This document shows positions 34,063 through 37,700 of a stretch of 37,700 bases of DNA, in pieces. Made by a program: the position numbers and the translations under genes. Source of the stretch: Cryomorphaceae bacterium BACL29 MAG-121220-bin8 (GTDB taxonomy: Bacteria; Bacteroidota; Bacteroidia; Flavobacteriales; Flavobacteriaceae). The notes beneath the pieces are model-generated. The model made no database searches and was not told the DNA's origin. It was given only the letters and a program-made list of their open reading frames with translations. Position 1 is the first letter of the stretch; each line of letters starts with the position of its first letter. Where the stretch lies: the NCBI GenBank assembly GCA_905182765.1, contig CAJJCV010000013.1, positions 1-37,700 on the forward strand, given 5' to 3'.

Positions 34063-34809
34063 ATGAAAGTTAAATCAATTTTAGTTTCACAACCTGCGCC
34101 AACTATTGAAAACTCACCTTACATAACGTTAAAGAAAAAAAGAAAAGTTAAAATAGATTTCGTTCCTTTTATACATGTAGAGGGTATGACTGCAAGAGAA
34201 GTTAGACATCAAAAAATTGATTTATCAAAATTTTCAGCTATTATACTGACTAGTAGAAATGCAATAGATCATTTTTTTAGAGTTGCTGAAGAAATGAGAT
34301 TTCCAATCCCAAATGCATTAAAGTATTTTTGCCTTTCAGAAGCGGTTGCATTTTATCTTCAAAAATACGTTGTATACAGAAAGAGAAAAATATACGTAGG
34401 CGGTAGAACTTTTGAAGAACTATCTGAACAAATAGAAAAATATAATGAAGAAAGCTATTTAATACCAAGTGCAGATGTTTTATCACCAGCTATTCCAAAA
34501 AAACTTGATGAACTTGGGGTTAAATGGACACAAGGAACATTTTACAAAACGGTTATTAGCGATTTATCTAGCCTAAAAAATGTTTATTATGACATCTTAG
34601 TGTTTTTTAGTCCCTCAGGAATAGAATCCTTATTATCCAATTTTCCAGACTTCAAACAAAATGACACCAGAATTGCGGTATTTGGCAAAACAACTGAAAA
34701 GGCTGCTGAAAAAGCAGGATTGAGAATTGATGTTTTTGCTCCAACTCCAAAAGTTCCATCTATGTCTAAAGCTTTAGATATATACATAGAAGAAGCAAAT
34801 AAGAAATAA
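34063..34809 (+). CDS. hemD: Uroporphyrinogen-III synthase
   Basis: 248 residues from ATG at 34063. HemD closes and rearranges hydroxymethylbilane to uroporphyrinogen III in haem synthesis. KSILVSQPAP at the start, KVDFVPF-like IDFVPFIHVEGMT (about 31-43), AIILTSRNAIDHFF (about 60-73), and the second-domain DILVFFSPSGIESLL and VFGKTTEKAAEKAGL are typical. The frame is open from 34000, but that would start at TTG within DUF4271 and adds residues foreign to the family. The stop at 34809 is one base from the convergent thioredoxin gene. Together with hemW this is one of two haem-related genes in the window. Confidence 0.92.
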   Translation: MKVKSILVSQPAPTIENSPYITLKKKRKVKIDFVPFIHVEGMTAREVRHQKIDLSKFSAIILTSRNAIDHFFRVAEEMRFPIPNALKYFCLSEAVAFYLQKYVVYRKRKIYVGGRTFEELSEQIEKYNEESYLIPSADVLSPAIPKKLDELGVKWTQGTFYKTVISDLSSLKNVYYDILVFFSPSGIESLLSNFPDFKQNDTRIAVFGKTTEKAAEKAGLRIDVFAPTPKVPSMSKALDIYIEEANKK

Positions 34810-34810
34810 A

Positions 34811-35380
34811 CTATATCTTAACTATACTTTTAAAATTTTTAACAAACTCATCAAAATCTGACTGAGATTTGATGTTTTTATATTTATCATCTTTAAATAA
34901 AGAAAGATAAATTTCAATTTGTTTAGGATTTAAATAACCCTTCACAGGACTTATATAATTCATCTGAGTATCAAAAAAAAGAGTTGACGGATAGGCATTG
35001 ATTCCAAGGAATTTAGTGAATTCGTGAGAAGAATTTCTCTTTTGAGACCTGCTGCTGTCATAATTTGGATTAGTAAACGTTTTATCCATGAAGTTTACCG
35101 TATCATCTCCTTCTGCATTAAACTTAACGGCGTAATAATTTTTATTTATATAACTAACAATTTCTGGATTACTAAAGGTGTTTTTATCCATTAACTTACA
35201 AGGACCACACCAATTAGTGTATACATCAATAATAACATTCTTTGGTTCAGTTTTCTGAAACTCAACAACTTCTTCTAAACTAATCCAGTTTATTTCTTGA
35301 GACTGAGCTTTAAAAAAGAATAAAATAAAAAATGTGATTAAATAAAACTTATTTAACCTTAAATTACTATCATTCTGCAT
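34811..35380 (-). CDS. Periplasmic thioredoxin-like protein
   Basis: 189 residues. A signal peptide (about 1-28, ending KAQSQ) exports it. The thioredoxin fold has the active site W57-C58-G-P-C61 in DVYTNWCGPCKLMD, and a cis-Pro in AYPSTLFF. It is probably a periplasmic disulfide oxidoreductase or thiol reductant. Its start overlaps the peptide transporter stop by 11 bases, so it belongs to that operon. Confidence 0.9.
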   Translation of the reverse strand: MQNDSNLRLNKFYLITFFILFFFKAQSQEINWISLEEVVEFQKTEPKNVIIDVYTNWCGPCKLMDKNTFSNPEIVSYINKNYYAVKFNAEGDDTVNFMDKTFTNPNYDSSRSQKRNSSHEFTKFLGINAYPSTLFFDTQMNYISPVKGYLNPKQIEIYLSLFKDDKYKNIKSQSDFDEFVKNFKSIVKI

Positions 35381-36869
35381 TATGTACTAATCTTTTAAGT
35401 GGCTTAATAATTAATATTACTAATACACCAAAAATTGTGCAAAAAATTGTAATTCCTGTGAAAGTCCAAAAATCTCCTGCTTGTGAAGCATTTTCACCAA
35501 TTAAACCAGCGACTTTATTTCCTAAACCTGTAGCTGCAAAATATGCACCCATCATAAAAGCACCCCATCTTGCGGGAGCTAATTTTGTAATAAATGAAAG
35601 TGCTACGGGAGATGCGCATAATTCTCCTATAGTATGAAACAAATAAGCTAACATTAGCCAGTACATAGCTGATTTTTGAGTTATCTCACCAGCGTCATTA
35701 TATGCAACTTCATTCGATGCTAACGACATAAATGAAAATCCTAATCCCATTATAATTACTCCTACAGCCATCTTAAAAATTGAAGAGTGTTCATAACCTC
35801 TTTTTTTCCACCAAATCCAAAAAGATCCTACCATTGTGGCAAAAATCAAGATATAAGTAGCGTTTGCAGATTGAAACCAACTAGCTGGAACCATAAAGTC
35901 TCCTAAAGCTAAATCTGTTTTTTGAGATGCATAAAGATTCATAAGGCCTCCAGCCTGTTCAAAAGCTCCCCAGAACACTATAACTATTAAAAAAGCTAAA
36001 TATGTAACTAATATTCTGTCTTTTTCAATTTTATTTCCATCATTATAAACTACAATTGCAAACCCAACAGCAAAAGCAATTCCTATTAATAAAAGTCCAT
36101 AACTCCAATCTCCACCGTATCCTAAATAAAGTCCTAACAAAGCTGTTAAACTAAATCCTGTCATTGAATTTTTTGTTTTAAAAATTTGCAAAAATAAATT
36201 AGATGACTGCACATTAGTATTCTCTAGTTCAATTTTATTTCCAACATGAATTAAGTATTTTTGACCTTTCCAGTACACAAATTGACCAATAGCCATTCCA
36301 ATTCCTGCAAGACCAAAACCATAATGCCAACTGTAAACTTCACCTATATAGCCAACTACAATTGCTGAAACAGCTGCTCCTACATTGATTCCCATATAAA
36401 AAATATAAAAACCCATGTCTCTTTTGTCAATATCTTCGTTACCATACAAGCCTCCAACCATAGTTGAAATATTACCCTTTAGACATCCTACTCCCAAAAC
36501 GATAAACGTAAGTCCAGTATAAAAAGCCCATAATGCTTCAACAGCTAAAATTCCATGACCAAAACATAATAAAAGACCTCCAACCATAACAGATTTTCTT
36601 TGACCTAGAAACCTGTCAGCTAGAATTCCTCCTGGAATTGTTGCTAAATAAACAAACATTGTATACCAACCATATAATGCGATGGCATCGCCATCACTCC
36701 AACCCATTCCTGGGTTAGACCCTGATGTCTCTGAAACAAGATATAAAACAAGAATTGCTCTCATACCATAGTAACTAAAACGCTCCCATAATTCGGTAAA
36801 AAACAATACGAAAAGCCCAATTGGGTGTCCAAAAAGTGTTTTTTGATGTAATTCGATTTGATTGCTCAT
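35370..36869 (-). CDS. POT-family proton-coupled di/tripeptide transporter
   Basis: 499 residues with about 14 membrane helices. The POT/PTR2 motifs E-x2-E-R-F (ELWERFSYYGMR, about 25-36) and FYIFYMGINVGA (about 154-165) are intact, and the proton-coupling ExxER is complete. It imports di- and tripeptides with protons across the inner membrane. It lies 4 bases after cutC and leads into the thioredoxin-like gene. Confidence 0.93.
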   Translation of the reverse strand: MSNQIELHQKTLFGHPIGLFVLFFTELWERFSYYGMRAILVLYLVSETSGSNPGMGWSDGDAIALYGWYTMFVYLATIPGGILADRFLGQRKSVMVGGLLLCFGHGILAVEALWAFYTGLTFIVLGVGCLKGNISTMVGGLYGNEDIDKRDMGFYIFYMGINVGAAVSAIVVGYIGEVYSWHYGFGLAGIGMAIGQFVYWKGQKYLIHVGNKIELENTNVQSSNLFLQIFKTKNSMTGFSLTALLGLYLGYGGDWSYGLLLIGIAFAVGFAIVVYNDGNKIEKDRILVTYLAFLIVIVFWGAFEQAGGLMNLYASQKTDLALGDFMVPASWFQSANATYILIFATMVGSFWIWWKKRGYEHSSIFKMAVGVIIMGLGFSFMSLASNEVAYNDAGEITQKSAMYWLMLAYLFHTIGELCASPVALSFITKLAPARWGAFMMGAYFAATGLGNKVAGLIGENASQAGDFWTFTGITIFCTIFGVLVILIIKPLKRLVHNAE

Positions 36870-36873
36870 AAGT

Positions 36874-37500
36874 TTATTTGGTATTAATTATTTTTTTTCC
36901 ATGATAAAATTTTCCATTTGTAATGGAATGTAACTTATCGAAATTCTCAAAAGTTATTCCTCCAGCCATAATAATTTCAAATCTATCAGGTACTAAAACT
37001 AACATTTTTTTTAGAGTTTCAACGGCATTTATCGCAAAACGCTCACCGCCAGATGTTAAAACTCCATTTATGTTGGAATTGTTAGAAATTAGAGATAAAG
37101 AATCTATAACTGAATTAGTAGAATCTATTGCTTTATGTATGATTACATTTAATGGCTTTGCAATTTCTGAAAGTCTATTTATCTGTTCCATTTTAAAGTT
37201 ATGGTTTTCATCCAAACATCCAAACACAACCCCGTCTAACCCTAAACTTTTACAAAATTCAATATCATTAATCATTATATTAATTTCATCTTCTGAATAC
37301 TCAAAAGACGGATGTTTTGGTCTTATCATCACTCTAATGGGAATATTTAAAACAGAAAAAGCTTTTTTAATTAAGTCTCTAGAGGGAGTCAAGCCATCCA
37401 AATCTAGTCGGCCACAGAGCTCAATTCTATTGGCTCCATTTTTTTCAGCTTTTATAGCGTCTTCTAATGAATCAACGCAGACTTCTTTAATGATTTGCAT
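36874..37500 (-). CDS. cutC: CutC family protein
   Basis: 208 residues. The TIM-barrel CutC family is clear: EVCVDSLEDAIKAEKNGANRIELC (6-29), IRVMIRPK (about 54-61), GVVFGCLDENHN, VIIHKAID (about 118-125) and GVLTSGGE (about 145-152). Historically linked to copper homeostasis, though its real role is unsettled. The protein ends about 35-40 residues earlier than E. coli CutC, losing the part after KFYHGKK. It stands 13 bases after the NagB/LmbE-type stop and 4 before the peptide transporter. Confidence 0.9.
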   Translation of the reverse strand: MQIIKEVCVDSLEDAIKAEKNGANRIELCGRLDLDGLTPSRDLIKKAFSVLNIPIRVMIRPKHPSFEYSEDEINIMINDIEFCKSLGLDGVVFGCLDENHNFKMEQINRLSEIAKPLNVIIHKAIDSTNSVIDSLSLISNNSNINGVLTSGGERFAINAVETLKKMLVLVPDRFEIIMAGGITFENFDKLHSITNGKFYHGKKIINTK

Positions 37501-37513
37501 TTAAGAAAGATAC

Positions 37514-37700
37514 CTAAAAATGATATCTTTTGAAAGTTTCGATTGCCGTGTAATCAGACATACCTATATCTCTAAATTTTTTAGCTATTGCTCTATTTCT
37601 ATCTTCAGTTCTAACCCAAAACTCTCTATTATCGTCTCCTTGAAACATAACATTATCTTTTTGAGTTTGATGAAAAAATATGGCTTTTCTTTTTCTTAGT
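37514..37700 (-). CDS. C-terminal tail of a NagB/LmbE-type fusion protein
   Basis: Only the last 61 residues are in the window, read on the minus strand to a TAG at 37514-37516; the window edge cuts off the rest. KAIFFHQTQKDNVMFQGDD and REFWVRTEDRNR followed by DYTAIETFKRYHF match the end of the large Bacteroidota proteins that join a glucosamine-6-phosphate deaminase (NagB) domain to a PIG-L/LmbE deacetylase domain. This is from memory of the family; the diagnostic domains themselves are outside the window. It precedes cutC by 13 bases and is likely cotranscribed with it. Confidence 0.6.
   Translation of the reverse strand, partial: LRKRKAIFFHQTQKDNVMFQGDDNREFWVRTEDRNRAIAKKFRDIGMSDYTAIETFKRYHF

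Noticed and set aside
36923-37504. 193-aa plus-strand ORF opposite cutC
   Set aside because: It is fully antisense to a clear CutC gene and resembles no family; it is an AT-rich shadow frame.
1-37700. CRISPR arrays, insertion sequences, prophage or integrase sites
   Set aside because: No spaced repeats, transposase or integrase reading frames were seen. The tRNA genes show no repeated 3' ends suggesting integration.

Overview
The window looks like chromosomal DNA from a low-GC (about 30%) member of the Bacteroidota, most likely a streamlined, probably marine, flavobacterium. Support comes from the near absence of Shine-Dalgarno sequences, promoters of the TAnnTTTG (-7) type with a perfect TTTG-N19-TAnnTTTG example before tRNA-Phe, several Bacteroidota-typical families (DUF4271, DUF4296, NagB/LmbE-type tail, PpiD-like isomerase), and gene order I recognise from Flavobacteriia. 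No insertion sequence, prophage, CRISPR array or rRNA was seen. Coding density is very high and no gene-free stretch exceeds 300 bases.

Layout. 1-1166: 5' part of a tail-specific protease and tRNA-Leu(UAG) with a terminator between them. 1263-5401: M20 dipeptidase, hemW, ruvC, a TonB-C-terminal-like lipoprotein and a DUF456 membrane protein. 5398-13009 (minus): an envelope operon, coaX - FadL-like barrel - TPR protein - lptC - small membrane protein - CNNM/CorC protein - PpiD-like isomerase. 13110-13182: tRNA-Phe(GAA). 13226-18628: a sugar-oxidation cluster (Gluconate_2-dh3 subunit, GMC dehydrogenase, DUF1080 hydrolase, Gfo/Idh/MocA oxidoreductase, divergent ThuA); every product is exported or can be co-exported. 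18625-24667 (minus): a tightly packed seven-gene operon, mrp - nifU-like - ferredoxin-NADP reductase - mevalonate diphosphate decarboxylase - mevalonate kinase - UbiA prenyltransferase - a pseudouridine-synthase relative that has lost its catalytic motif. 24717-27476: ATL DNA-repair protein, trmB, and a PhoR/PhoB-like two-component pair. 27588-34809: LuxE-like protein, tyrS, SDR epimerase, DUF4296 lipoprotein, pyrC, polyprenol-phosphate mannosyltransferase, DUF4271, hemD. 34811-37700 (minus): thioredoxin-like protein, POT peptide transporter, cutC and the C-terminal tail of a NagB/LmbE-type protein.

How genes work together. The mevalonate block supplies isoprenoid precursors and a prenyltransferase, and shares a transcript with Fe-S assembly and redox genes. 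The coaX-to-PpiD operon mostly serves outer-membrane biogenesis (LptC, periplasmic folding). The GMC/DUF1080/Gfo/ThuA set fits an oxidative (3-keto-sugar) route for glycoside breakdown that could run outside the cytoplasm. It is the best candidate here for an under-described system, though I infer its function from families and context only.

The strongest unusual signals are: the pseudouridine-synthase homologue with the S4 domain kept but the catalytic Asp and C-terminal signature lost; an all-exported 3-keto-sugar cluster with no visible transporter or electron-carrier subunit; a 9-bp inverted repeat between the two-component genes and the LuxE-like gene; overlapping ends at almost all convergent gene pairs; and very short predicted 5' leaders.
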